Below, in pieces: positions 44,520-53,641 of a stretch of DNA of 64,000 nucleotides. A model generated the notes under the pieces. The model was not told where the DNA came from and ran no database searches. It was given only the letters and a program-made list of their open reading frames with translations. The stretch spans positions 868,001 through 932,000 of the forward strand of contig JAHBYP010000001.1 of the NCBI GenBank assembly GCA_019635875.1. The letters are read 5' to 3'. Position 1 is the stretch's first letter, and every line of letters starts with the position of its first letter. This DNA is from Alphaproteobacteria bacterium (GTDB taxonomy: Bacteria > Pseudomonadota > Alphaproteobacteria > Reyranellales > Reyranellaceae). The position numbers were made by a program, and so were the translations under genes.

Positions 44520-44879
44520 ATGGCACAGGACCGTCCCACCGCGCCCGAGCTGCTCGACGCCATTTCAGGGTTCCTGCGCAGCGAGGCGTTGCCGGCGCTG
44601 GAAGGCATCGACGCGCGGCTGGCCTTCCAGGTCAAGGTGGCGCTGAACTCGCTCGCGATCCTCGGCCGCGAATGGCAGCGCGGGCCGCGGGCCGACGCCG
44701 AGGAGCTGCAGCGGCTGAAGGCGCTGCTCGGCCGCGACGGCGACCTGCCGACGCTCAACGCCGAGCTCTGCCGCCAGCTGCGCGCCGGCGAGCGCGACGA
44801 ACGCGACGCCGCGCTGATGGACCATCTGCGCGCCACCATCGCCGAGAAGATCGCCATCGCCAACCCGCGCTGGCGCTAG
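44520..44879 (+). CDS. DUF6285 domain protein
   Basis: A 119-residue all-helical protein (PTAPELLDAISGFLRSEALPAL, LAFQVKVALNSLAILGRE). I place it in DUF6285, a small family that occurs next to APH-like kinases of this type. No catalytic residues are apparent. Its start is 5 bases after the kinase stop, so the two are likely cotranslated and may form a complex. Confidence 0.75.
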   Translation: MAQDRPTAPELLDAISGFLRSEALPALEGIDARLAFQVKVALNSLAILGREWQRGPRADAEELQRLKALLGRDGDLPTLNAELCRQLRAGERDERDAALMDHLRATIAEKIAIANPRWR

Positions 44880-44890
44880 AGTCCTGGGGC

Positions 44891-44910
44891 GCGCCGGCGT
44901 CCCGCCGGCC
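44891..44910. repeat. Short GC palindromic repeat, family C, copy 2
   Basis: The same GCGCCGGCGTCCCGCCGGC core as the copy at 26380, intergenic here between the DUF6285 gene and arsR-type regulator. Confidence 0.6.
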
Positions 44911-44922
44911 TCCCAGAAAAGC

Positions 44923-44938
44923 TTCGGTGCGCACCGAA
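44923..44938. promoter_or_regulatory. Perfect 16-bp palindrome upstream of the ArsR-type regulator
   Basis: TTCGGTGC with its exact complement, 57 bases before the regulator's ATG and about 21 bases before a TATACT (44960-44965) that could be its -10 element. The position would let a dimeric regulator block its own promoter. Confidence 0.6.
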
Positions 44939-44994
44939 ACGTCTTCGCTTCGGACCAGCTATACTCCCGGAGACAATTCGGTGGAGGCCGAAGC

Positions 44995-45723
44995 ATGGTT
45001 ACGACCAACCGCCTGTCGGAGACCGCCGCCCTGATGGGCGATCCGGCGCGCGCCTCGATGCTGCTGGCGCTGATGGACGGCAAGCCGCGCCCGGCGACCG
45101 ATCTCGCCGCCCAGGCGCGGGTGACGCCGCAGACCACCAGCGGGCATCTGTCCAAGCTGGTCGCCGCGGGGCTGCTCGCGGTCGACCAGCAGGGACGTCA
45201 TCGCTACTACCGGCTTGCCGACGTCTCCGTGGCCGAGGCGCTCGAGGCGGTGATGGCGGTCGCCGCGCGCACGGCGCAGACGCCGGCCAGGCCGGCGCCG
45301 GCCAGCGCGGCATGGCGGCGCGATTCGCGGCTGCGGCGCTGCCGCACCTGCTACGATCATCTCGCCGGCCAGGTCGGCATGGCGATCGCGGACTCGCTTT
45401 CGCGCAATGGTCATATCGAGGCGGCGCCGGGCAAGGACTGGCTGGTCACCGCGCGCGGCGAGCTGTTCTGCCGCAAGGTCGGCGTCGACATCGACGGCGC
45501 GCGCAGCGTGGCCGAGACCGGCCGCCGCCATTTCGCGCGCCAGTGCCTGGACTGGAGCGAGCGGCGCCCGCACATCGCCGGCGCGCTGGGCGCGGCGATC
45601 GCCGACCTGTTCTTCAGCCGCGGCTGGGCGCGACGGCGCAGCGACGGGCGCGCCGTGGATCTCACGCCGGCGGGAGAAAAGGCGCTGGCGAAGCTGTTCC
45701 GCGCCGAGGTGGCCGAGGCATAG
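44995..45723 (+). CDS. ArsR family winged-helix transcriptional regulator
   Basis: A 242-residue regulator. The N-terminal half is a winged helix (LMGDPARASMLLALMDGK, TPQTTSGHLSKLVAAGLL, GRHRYYRLAD). The C-terminal half has a conserved RCRTCYDHLAGQVGMAIAD segment with two cysteines that might bind a metal or sense redox state, and a later C in RARQCLDW region. GTGGAGG precedes the start. The perfect palindrome at 44923 is its likely operator. The inducing signal is unknown. Confidence 0.88.
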   Translation: MVTTNRLSETAALMGDPARASMLLALMDGKPRPATDLAAQARVTPQTTSGHLSKLVAAGLLAVDQQGRHRYYRLADVSVAEALEAVMAVAARTAQTPARPAPASAAWRRDSRLRRCRTCYDHLAGQVGMAIADSLSRNGHIEAAPGKDWLVTARGELFCRKVGVDIDGARSVAETGRRHFARQCLDWSERRPHIAGALGAAIADLFFSRGWARRRSDGRAVDLTPAGEKALAKLFRAEVAEA

Positions 45724-45928
45724 AGCGCCGCGCGCAAGACGAGGTTCACCCTGCTCGGGACGGCAGAGGCTTGTGCGTTTCGCCGAAGGCCGGCGACGCG
45801 ACAGCGTCCGCCTCCGGCGGAATACCTGTTCCTTTCCCCTTCCTTTCCCTTCCCTTCCTTTCCCAACTGTGCCGGCACAGGTCCGGCACTGTGCCGGGTT
45901 CGCCGACGCCGCTCATGGATCCCCTGGT
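45724..45928. other. Convergent intergenic region with polypyrimidine tract and nested palindromes
   Basis: A 205-base gap between convergent genes. It holds a 36-base pure C/T run (45829-45864), then the perfect 14-bp palindrome CTGTGCCGGCACAG (45867-45880) and a second CCGGCAC-T-GTGCCGG palindrome (45883-45897). It may be a bidirectional terminator; no gene is apparent. Confidence 0.6.
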
Positions 45929-46393
45929 TCAGTCCTTGCGGCGCGGGCTGAGCAGGGCGAAGACGCCCTGGCCGGTCGCCAGCGTGTGGCGGCGGCAATA
46001 GAGGCGGGCCGTGACATAGGCCACCTCGCCGTCGAAACCGGTGCAGTCGGCGGTGCCCTCGACCCAGTCGTTGAGCCTGGTGTTGTTGAGATAGTCGAGC
46101 TGCAGCCGGAGCGTCACCGCGCGCCGCCGGGTCGCCAGCCACACGGCGCTGCCCATGGTGGTGTCGAGGAAGGCGCTCAGCAGCCCGCCATGGATGATGC
46201 CGAGCGCATTGAGATGATGCGGCAGCACGCGAAAGCCGCGGATCAGCCGGCCGGCCTCGTCGTATTTCTCGTACCACGGCCCGTTATGCGTGGTGTAGCC
46301 GCCGCGGCCGGTGAGCTGGACGAAGCCTTCGGGCGGCGGGGCCGGCGTCGGCGCGGGACGCTCGCGGGCGGCATGTTCTGGCGGTACGCTCAT
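45929..46393 (-). CDS. PaaI family thioesterase (hotdog fold)
   Basis: A 154-residue single-hotdog thioesterase with the PaaI motif NALGIIHGGLLSAFLDTTMG (HGG and catalytic aspartate). It would hydrolyse an acyl-CoA thioester such as a phenylacetyl-CoA-type compound. The N-terminal 25 residues are Pro/Ala-rich. It is divergent from the DUF488 gene with 28 bases between starts. Confidence 0.9.
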   Translation of the reverse strand: MSVPPEHAARERPAPTPAPPPEGFVQLTGRGGYTTHNGPWYEKYDEAGRLIRGFRVLPHHLNALGIIHGGLLSAFLDTTMGSAVWLATRRRAVTLRLQLDYLNNTRLNDWVEGTADCTGFDGEVAYVTARLYCRRHTLATGQGVFALLSPRRKD

Positions 46394-46421
46394 GCCCGCC
46401 CTTTAGGCAAGCGCGGCGACG

Positions 46422-46979
46422 ATGTCCATCTTCACCATCGGCCATTCCAACCACCCGATCGAGCGCTTCGTGGCGCTGCTGCGCGACGCCGGCGTCACGC
46501 TGCTCGCCGATGTGCGCTCGACGCCGTACTCGCGCCGCGTGCCGCACTTCAACCGCGAACGCCTGCGCGACACACTGAAGGCAGCCGGCATCGACTATCG
46601 CCATCTCGGCGGCGCGCTGGGCGGCAAGCCGCAGGGCGGCGAGCGCGACTACATCGCGATGGCGCGCACGCCGGCGTTCATCGCGGCGCTCGACGCGGTG
46701 ATGGAGGAGTCGTCAAGGCAGCCGCTCGCCCTGATGTGCGCCGAGCGCGAGCCGCTGGATTGTCACCGCACGATTCTCGTCTCGCGCCATCTCGCGACGC
46801 GCGGCGCCGACATCGTGCATCTGCTGGCCGACGGCGGGCGCGCGGCGCATGCCGATATCGAAGCGCACCTCGTCGCGTGGTATGAGCGTCGTGCCGGCCC
46901 GCTGCTGGCCGAGCGCGATCCGGCACGCCGACTGGCCGCGGCCTATGACGAACGCGGCGCGGCGATGACCGGTCGATGA
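46422..46979 (+). CDS. DUF488 domain protein
   Basis: A 185-residue DUF488 protein: IFTIGHSNHPIERFVALLRDAGV, LLADVRSTPYSRRVPHFN and the cysteine-containing LALMCAEREPLDCHRTIL, all family hallmarks. The fold is rhodanese-distant; no reaction is established. It starts a plus-strand run with a sulfurtransferase (10-base gap) and the selenoprotein candidate. Confidence 0.88.
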   Translation: MSIFTIGHSNHPIERFVALLRDAGVTLLADVRSTPYSRRVPHFNRERLRDTLKAAGIDYRHLGGALGGKPQGGERDYIAMARTPAFIAALDAVMEESSRQPLALMCAEREPLDCHRTILVSRHLATRGADIVHLLADGGRAAHADIEAHLVAWYERRAGPLLAERDPARRLAAAYDERGAAMTGR

Positions 46980-46989
46980 GGATGATCCG

Positions 46990-47865
46990 ATGCGCGAACC
47001 ACAGGCCCTGATCAGCACCGAAGCGCTCGCCGCCCGACTGGGCGAGGCCGATCTGCGCATCTTCGACTGCACGACCTATCTCGAGACGCCGCCGCCCGGC
47101 GTCGAGGAACCCTACATCGCGGTGGCGGGCCGCAAGACCTTCGAGGAGGCGCATATCCCCGGCGCCGATTTCCTCGACCTGCAGGGCGAGTTCTCGCGCA
47201 ACGACACGCGGCTGCGCTTCATGCTGCCCGATGTCGCTGCGCTCGAGACCGCCTTCGGCCGGCACGGTGTCGACCCGGCCAGGCAGCTCGTGCTCTACAG
47301 CGTCGGCACCATGATGTGGGCGACGCGCTTCTGGTGGATGCTGCGCGCGCTGGGCCATCCCAAGGTCGCGGTGCTCGACGGCGGCTTCGACAAGTGGCGC
47401 GCCGAGGGCCGGCCGGTCGAGAGCGGGCCGCCCCGGGGCTATCCGCCGGCGCGCTTCAAGGCGTCGCCGCGTGCCGGCCTGTTCGTCGGTCGTGACGAGG
47501 TACGGGCGGCGATCGGCAGGCCCGGCACCGTGACCGTCAACGCGCTGGGCCCGCAATTCCATGCCGGGCTGACGGCCAGCCGATACGGCCGGCCGGGGCG
47601 TGTGCCGGGCAGCGTCAACGTCTCGGCCGTGACCCTGATCGATCCCGCGACCAAGGGCTTCACCGCGCTGGCCGACGCGCAGGCAAAGTTCGCGGCCCAG
47701 GGCGTGACGCCGGACAAGAAGGTGATCGCCTATTGCGGCGGCGGCATCTCGGCGACGCTCGATCTCTTCCTGCTCCACCAGCTGGGCTACGACGACCTGA
47801 CGCTCTACGACGCCTCGATGGGCGAGTGGGCCAGGGACGAATCGCTGCCGATCGAGACGGACTGA
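46990..47865 (+). CDS. Sulfurtransferase, rhodanese / 3-mercaptopyruvate type
   Basis: A 291-residue tandem rhodanese protein. The inactive N-terminal domain ends near residue 140; the C-terminal domain has the catalytic cysteine C249 in VIAYCGGGISAT. The loop CGGGIS differs from the MST consensus CGxGVT, so substrate preference is uncertain. It passes sulfur (or possibly selenium) as a persulfide. The next gene starts 5 bases after its stop, which is suggestive given that gene's probable Sec residue. Confidence 0.9.
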   Translation: MREPQALISTEALAARLGEADLRIFDCTTYLETPPPGVEEPYIAVAGRKTFEEAHIPGADFLDLQGEFSRNDTRLRFMLPDVAALETAFGRHGVDPARQLVLYSVGTMMWATRFWWMLRALGHPKVAVLDGGFDKWRAEGRPVESGPPRGYPPARFKASPRAGLFVGRDEVRAAIGRPGTVTVNALGPQFHAGLTASRYGRPGRVPGSVNVSAVTLIDPATKGFTALADAQAKFAAQGVTPDKKVIAYCGGGISATLDLFLLHQLGYDDLTLYDASMGEWARDESLPIETD

Positions 47866-47870
47866 ATGCG

Positions 47871-48746
47871 ATGGAAGCAGTCCGCTACATCGATGCGATC
47901 ACGCAGCGCTACGCCAGCCTGGGCTACGCGCCCTATCGCTGGTATGTCGCCGGCGAGGCGCCGCCCTTTGCGCCGCTGAAGAAGACGCTCTCGCGGTCGC
48001 GGCTCGGCGTGCTGACCACGTCGGGCTGCTACGTCGCCGGCCAGGTGGCCTTTCACTACAAGGACGACGCCTCGATCCGCCTGATCCCGATGGACACGCC
48101 CACCGATCGGCTGCGCTTCGCCCACATCACCGAGAACTACCTGGTCGACGCGCGGCGCGATCCCGAGTGCCTCGTGCCGCTGACCGCGCTGCGCAGGCTG
48201 CGCGACGAAGGCGTCGTCGGCGAGCTGGCCGATGCGGCGATCTCGTGCATGGGCGGCATCTACTCGCAGCGCCGCGTGCGCGAGGAGCTGATCCCGCAGG
48301 TCGAGGGAGTCTTCAGGCAACAGGCGGTCGACGTCGCGCTGCTCGTGCCGATGTGACCCGTCTGTCACCAGACCGTGAGTCTGGCCGCCCGTCACCTCGA
48401 AGCGCTCGGCATGCCGACGCTCTGTCTCGGCAGCGCGCTCGATATTCTCCAGGCCGGCGCGCCGCCGCGCGCGGTCTTCGTCGACTATCCGCTGGGCCAC
48501 AGCACCGGCAGGCCGTTCGATCGCGCCAATCAGGAACGCATCGTGCGCGCCGCGCTGACGGCGTTCGAGAAGATGAATGCACCAGGCGGGATCGTGCGGC
48601 TCGACGCGTCGTGGAATGACGAGGCGTGGCGCGCTGCGGCAGCGGCGACTCGCGGCGACGACACGCGCATGCCGCGCGATACCTCGCCGCAATACCAGAC
48701 CGAGGATGATCGGCGCCTCGCCGAAGGCAGGACGCAGCATCGTTGA
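47871..48746 (+). CDS. Glycine/betaine reductase component B-like selenoprotein (in-frame TGA as Sec)
   Basis: The frame from ATG 47871 reads 161 residues to a single TGA (48354-48356) and then continues open for 130 more to TGA at 48746. Both parts belong to one family: the first ends VDVALLVPM, the second resumes PVCHQTVSLAARHLEALGMP and FVDYPLGHSTGRPFD. This is the GrdB/PrdB-like family, in which a Sec-x-x-Cys pair is common; here U162 and C165. A hairpin 17 nt after the TGA fits a bacterial SECIS element. Without Sec insertion the product would be truncated. A pseudogene is the main alternative. Its function in aerobic bacteria is not known. Confidence 0.8.
48353..48395 (+). promoter_or_regulatory. 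Putative bacterial SECIS element at the in-frame TGA
   Basis: After the TGA (48354-48356) the sequence forms a 6-bp stem, CCAGAC (48368-48373) with GTCTGG (48379-48384), and a 5-base loop CGTGA with G at its second position. The spacing, 17 nt from TGA to loop, and the loop G match the described bSECIS pattern. GTGAC (48353-48357) can also pair with GTCAC (48391-48395), putting the TGA at the base of the fold. SelB would read this. Confidence 0.65.
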
Positions 48747-48970
48747 GTCCCGCCGAGCTTTCACCAAGTCGTCATCGGCGCGCTGACGATGTCGGAAAGG
48801 TGAGCGTTGACATTCCCGCCAATGTCGTCAGGTTTCTACCCGTCCGCATCACAGCGTATTCCGACTGACGGAATCGGACGTAGCGTAGTTCCGTGGAGCA
48901 TTCGATCGAGTAGCAGTACGACCAGATAGCCAAACTCGGCCCATAAAACCTCAAGCAGGGAGGCTTCGTC
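48747..48970. other. Intergenic region upstream of the peptide ABC transporter operon
   Basis: A 224-base gap with a -35-like TTGACA, an inverted repeat (separate entry) and a good ribosome site, CAGGGAGG, before the start at 48971. No gene is apparent. A second small inverted repeat ATTCCG/CGGAAT lies at 48858-48874. Confidence 0.5.
48807..48826 (+). promoter_or_regulatory. Perfect -35 TTGACA overlapping an inverted repeat, upstream of the ABC operon
   Basis: TTGACA (48807-48812) is consensus, and GACATT-N6-AATGTC (48809-48826) overlaps it, an arrangement that would suit a repressor. I could not find a good -10 at 17 bases; TTTCTA at 48833 is the best and weak. Confidence 0.35.
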
Positions 48971-50596
48971 ATGACCGGCGAAAACAAGAAGGGTCCCGAA
49001 CAGTCACGGCGTAACTTTCTCAAGTCGACCACGGCGCTGGCAGGCGCCGCGATGGTCGGGCTGCCGGCGCACGAGGCCGCGGCGGGCAAGAAGCACCCCA
49101 AGCGTGGCGGCACGCTGCGCTTCGGCACGCGCGATGACTCCGTGGGGCTCGATACCCATCGCAACATCATCTATTTCGTGTCCCATCCACTGACCGGCAT
49201 CACCGGCGGCCTGGTCGACTTCGACGACAAGATGGAGCCCAAGCCCGCCATCGCCGAGTCGTGGGACACCTCGGCCGACCTCAAGACCTGGACCTTCAAG
49301 CTCAGGCGCGGCGTGGAGTACCACAACGGCCAGACGATCGACGCCGAGTCGGTCAAGTGGAACATCGAGCGGATCAAGGATCCCAAGATGAGCCACGCCT
49401 TCACGCGTTCGGTGGTGTCCGGCGTGGAGCGCGTCACGGTGGACGACAAGCACACGGTGCGCTTCCACCTCAAGGAGCCGGACGTCGCGCTCGACATCAA
49501 CCTCATCTACTACCCGGTCAACCTGATGGCTCCGGGCGCCGCCGACAAGGCCGACACCGAACCGGTCAATTGCGGCCCGTTCAAGTTCAAGTCTTGGCGC
49601 CGCCACGACCGGTGCGAGCTGGTCCGCTTCGAGAACTTCTACGAGACGGACGCCGAGGGCAACTCGCTGCCCTACCTCGATGGGCTGATCGGTATGCCCA
49701 AGAAGGAGGACCGCGTGCGGCTGACGGCGCTACGCGCCAACGAGGTCGATCTCATCGACAACGTCGCCTACGCCGACGCGGCGGCGTTCAAGAAGGACCA
49801 TGGCACGACGTACGAGACCTGGCCGGTGCCGCAAGTCGGCACGGCCATGATGTTCTTCAACCTGAAGAACGGCCTGCTGTCGGACAAGGACAATCCCGAC
49901 GCCCATCTGCTCCGGCAGGCCATCGCCCACGCCATCGATCGCGAAGGCATCCATCAGGCGGTGTTCAACGACATTGGCTCGATCGCCAACGGGTTCTACA
50001 GCGAAGCCAGCCCGTGGCATCCCAAAGGCATCGAGCCGTCGTCCAAGTTCGATCTCGACAAGGCCAAGGCGCTGCGCAAGAAGGCGAAGGGCGGCGACGA
50101 GCGGCTCACCATCATCGCCAACGACACCTTCCCCTACATGCAACAGTCGGGCGAGCTTGTGCATGCCATGCTCAAGGACGCCGGGTTCAACGTCGTGCTC
50201 GAGATCCTGCCATCGCCGGTGATGCTGGAGAAGCAGAGCAAGGGCGACTACAACATCGACTCGACGGCGAATTCATATCGTCTCGACCCGGACGGCTGGT
50301 TCGGCCGCAACATCCTGTCGAGTGCGCCGGAAAACCGCCGCCGCGTCGGCTACAAGAACGAGAAGGCCGACCAGATCATCATCGCGGCGCGCCAGGAGCG
50401 CGACCGGGCCAAGCGCCGGCAGATGTATGCCGACGTCGAGGCGCTGGTTAACCGCGACCTGCCGATGCTCTACACGCACTACGTGCCGCTGCTGATGGCC
50501 GGCCACCGTGCCCGCGTCAAGGGCTATGCGCCGTCCTTCTCCGGGCCGTGGAGCTACGCCGGCGCCGGCATGCGTCGTACCTGGATCGAAGGCTGA
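48971..50596 (+). CDS. Peptide-type ABC transporter substrate-binding protein (SBP_bac_5)
   Basis: A 541-residue extracytoplasmic binding protein with a Tat signal (RRNFLKSTTALAGAAM). The family 5 fold shows KRGGTLRFGTRDD, PKPAIAESWDTSADLKTWTFKLRRGVEYHNG and DREGIHQAVF. Ligands of this family include peptides, opines, nickel complexes and glutathione; the ligand here is not clear. It is first in a plus-strand operon with two permeases. Confidence 0.94.
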   Translation: MTGENKKGPEQSRRNFLKSTTALAGAAMVGLPAHEAAAGKKHPKRGGTLRFGTRDDSVGLDTHRNIIYFVSHPLTGITGGLVDFDDKMEPKPAIAESWDTSADLKTWTFKLRRGVEYHNGQTIDAESVKWNIERIKDPKMSHAFTRSVVSGVERVTVDDKHTVRFHLKEPDVALDINLIYYPVNLMAPGAADKADTEPVNCGPFKFKSWRRHDRCELVRFENFYETDAEGNSLPYLDGLIGMPKKEDRVRLTALRANEVDLIDNVAYADAAAFKKDHGTTYETWPVPQVGTAMMFFNLKNGLLSDKDNPDAHLLRQAIAHAIDREGIHQAVFNDIGSIANGFYSEASPWHPKGIEPSSKFDLDKAKALRKKAKGGDERLTIIANDTFPYMQQSGELVHAMLKDAGFNVVLEILPSPVMLEKQSKGDYNIDSTANSYRLDPDGWFGRNILSSAPENRRRVGYKNEKADQIIIAARQERDRAKRRQMYADVEALVNRDLPMLYTHYVPLLMAGHRARVKGYAPSFSGPWSYAGAGMRRTWIEG

Positions 50597-50609
50597 GGCG
50601 CGACGGGCG

Positions 50610-51560
50610 ATGCTCGCCTACATCCTGCGCCGCATCGCCCAGCTCGTCCCCGTCATCCTGGTGCTGACGGTGGTGGTGTTCTGCTTCGTCGAGGCGCTGC
50701 CGGGTTCGATCGTCGACACGCTGGTCGGTACCGAGGGTGGCGACATCGAAGAAGCGCGCGCGATTCTCAGGAAGGAGTATGGGCTCGACCGGCCGATCTA
50801 CGAGCGCTACGCACTGTGGCTCGTCCGCGTCGCCGAGTTCGATTTCGGCAACTCGCTGGTGACGCGGCGGCCGATCTCGACCGAGCTGCTGAGTCGCATC
50901 CCGGCGACGGTGTACCTCGCCGCCGTCGGGATCTCGCTCTCCATGCTGATCGCCGTGCCGCTGGGCACGCTCGCCGCCGTGCGTCGCAACACGGCGGTCG
51001 ACTATACCGCGCAGGTGACGTCGCTGGCCGGGATATCGATACCCGAGTTCTGGTTCGCGATCCTCTGCGTGCTGCTGTTCTCGCTCTACCTCGGCTGGTT
51101 GCCCTCATCCGGATACGTCAGCCCATTCGAGGACTTCTGGGGCAGTCTTCAGTTCCTCATCCTGCCGGCGGCGGCGATCGGCTTCCGGCAGGCAGCGTTC
51201 ACGACCCGCCTCACGCGGTCGAGCATGCTCGACGAGCTGAGCAAGGAATATGTCGACACCGCGCGCGCGATGGGTCTGCGGGAGCGGCGGGTCATCTTCC
51301 GCTACACGTTGCGCAACGCCATGATCCCGACCATCACGATCAGCGGCCTGCAGCTGGCCAACTTGCTCGGCGGCACGGTGGTGCTGGAATCCATCTTCGC
51401 CTGGCCGGGCATCGGCCGCGCGATCTTCGAGGCGATCCTGCAGCGCGACTATCCGCTGATCCAGGCCGGTGTGCTCGTCCTGGGCGTAATCGTCGTTGTC
51501 ATGAACTTGCTGGTTGACCTGACGTACAGACTTCTCAATCCGCGCGTCAAACTGGCGTAG
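50610..51560 (+). CDS. Peptide-type ABC transporter permease (DppB/OppB family)
   Basis: About 316 residues, six hydrophobic segments. Conserved features include ILRRIAQLVPVILVLT at the N terminus and the EAA loop KEYVDTARAMGLRERRVIFRYTLRNAMIP that docks on the ATPase. It begins 13 bases after the binding-protein stop and forms the channel with the next gene's product. Confidence 0.95.
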   Translation: MLAYILRRIAQLVPVILVLTVVVFCFVEALPGSIVDTLVGTEGGDIEEARAILRKEYGLDRPIYERYALWLVRVAEFDFGNSLVTRRPISTELLSRIPATVYLAAVGISLSMLIAVPLGTLAAVRRNTAVDYTAQVTSLAGISIPEFWFAILCVLLFSLYLGWLPSSGYVSPFEDFWGSLQFLILPAAAIGFRQAAFTTRLTRSSMLDELSKEYVDTARAMGLRERRVIFRYTLRNAMIPTITISGLQLANLLGGTVVLESIFAWPGIGRAIFEAILQRDYPLIQAGVLVLGVIVVVMNLLVDLTYRLLNPRVKLA

Positions 51561-51570
51561 GTGGCTCGAC

Positions 51571-52518
51571 ATGTCCGAACTGGAAGCCGGCAAGCTGGTT
51601 GATGTCGCCTACGAGCGGCGGGTGCCGCCGGCACCTCCGCGCCTTCAGCGTCTCATGGCTGCGCTCTCCAACGCCTGGTACGAGTTGCGCAAGAGCCGCA
51701 CGGCCACGATTGGCGCGGTGATGCTCGTGCTGCTGTTCGGTGCCTGCATCGCCACACCGTGGATCGCCACCCACGATCCGATCAAGCAGAACTACCGCGC
51801 CCGCCTCGCGCCGCCTTCGGAGCAGCATTTGCTGGGAACGGACCGGCTCGGACGCGATATCTACTCAAGGCTGCTGTACGGCGGGCGGCGTCTGGTGACG
51901 ATAGCCGTCGTGGCGGTCGCGCTCGGGCTGCTGCTCGGTGTGCCGTTCGGCGTGCTCGCGGGCTACTGGGGCGGGATGGCCGACACGTTGGGAATGAGAA
52001 TTGTCGACGGGCTGCTCGCTTTCCCGGGATTGCTTCTCTACCTCCTCTTCGTGACGGTGGCGCAGGCCTGGAAGTTCGAAGGGGTGATGATCGACATCGT
52101 CCTTGTGGGAGCGCTCGGCCTGGCCGGCATGCCGGAGATCGCACGACTTGCCCGCGGCTCGGTGCTGGCGGAAAAGCAGAAGGAGTATGTGGAGGCGGCG
52201 CGCGCCATGGGCGATTCGTCGGTGCGGATCGCCCTGAGCCAGGTCCTGCCCAATATCGTATCGCCGCTGATTGTCACCGCCACCGTGCGGTTGGGCTTCG
52301 TGATTCTGATCGTGGCGGCGCTGTCGTTCCTGGGTCTCGGGACGCCGCCGCCGACGCCCGACTGGGGCGCCGATCTCAGCGCCGCGCGCGACTACATGGA
52401 GACGCATCCGCTCATGGCGGCCTTCCCCGGCCTCGCCATCTGCTACACCGTGCTCGCCTTCAACCTGTTCGGCGACGGCCTGCGGGATATCCTCGACCCA
52501 CGGTTGGCCGAACGCTGA
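51571..52518 (+). CDS. Peptide-type ABC transporter permease (DppC/OppC family)
   Basis: A 315-residue permease with the OppC-type N-terminal extension, then the HWLGTDRLGRD-like segment (EQHLLGTDRLGRDIYSRLLYG) and the EAA loop KQKEYVEAARAMGDSSVRIALSQVLPN. It pairs with the DppB-like subunit. It is the last gene of the plus-strand operon; the matching ATPases are encoded on the other strand just beyond. Confidence 0.95.
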   Translation: MSELEAGKLVDVAYERRVPPAPPRLQRLMAALSNAWYELRKSRTATIGAVMLVLLFGACIATPWIATHDPIKQNYRARLAPPSEQHLLGTDRLGRDIYSRLLYGGRRLVTIAVVAVALGLLLGVPFGVLAGYWGGMADTLGMRIVDGLLAFPGLLLYLLFVTVAQAWKFEGVMIDIVLVGALGLAGMPEIARLARGSVLAEKQKEYVEAARAMGDSSVRIALSQVLPNIVSPLIVTATVRLGFVILIVAALSFLGLGTPPPTPDWGADLSAARDYMETHPLMAAFPGLAICYTVLAFNLFGDGLRDILDPRLAER

Positions 52519-52539
52519 AGCCGGCTGGAGCGGTTCACA

Positions 52540-52627
52540 TGTCATCCTCGGGGCCGTCCGCGGCCCCTTTAGCGCAGCGAGGGGTCCAGGGAAGCGGCCT
52601 GGGTCCCCGCTGCGCTCGGGATGACAG
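52540..52627. repeat. Inverted repeat, family B, copy 3 (degraded left arm)
   Basis: The right arm (52598-52627) matches copies 1 and 2, ending in CGGGATGACAG. The left arm (52540-52590) has an insertion of about 18 bases and substitutions, so only part can pair. It lies between the convergent permease and ATPase genes. Confidence 0.75.
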
Positions 52628-52654
52628 GGTGAATCTGATTGTGCGTGCGTCGAT

Positions 52655-53640
<986 letters not shown>

Positions 53641-53641
<1 letters not shown>

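Noticed and set aside
48354..48356. The in-frame TGA as a plain nonsense mutation or sequencing error
   Set aside because: The downstream frame keeps family sequence for 130 residues, the TGA falls exactly at a U-x-x-C position, and a hairpin follows. I keep this only as an alternative.
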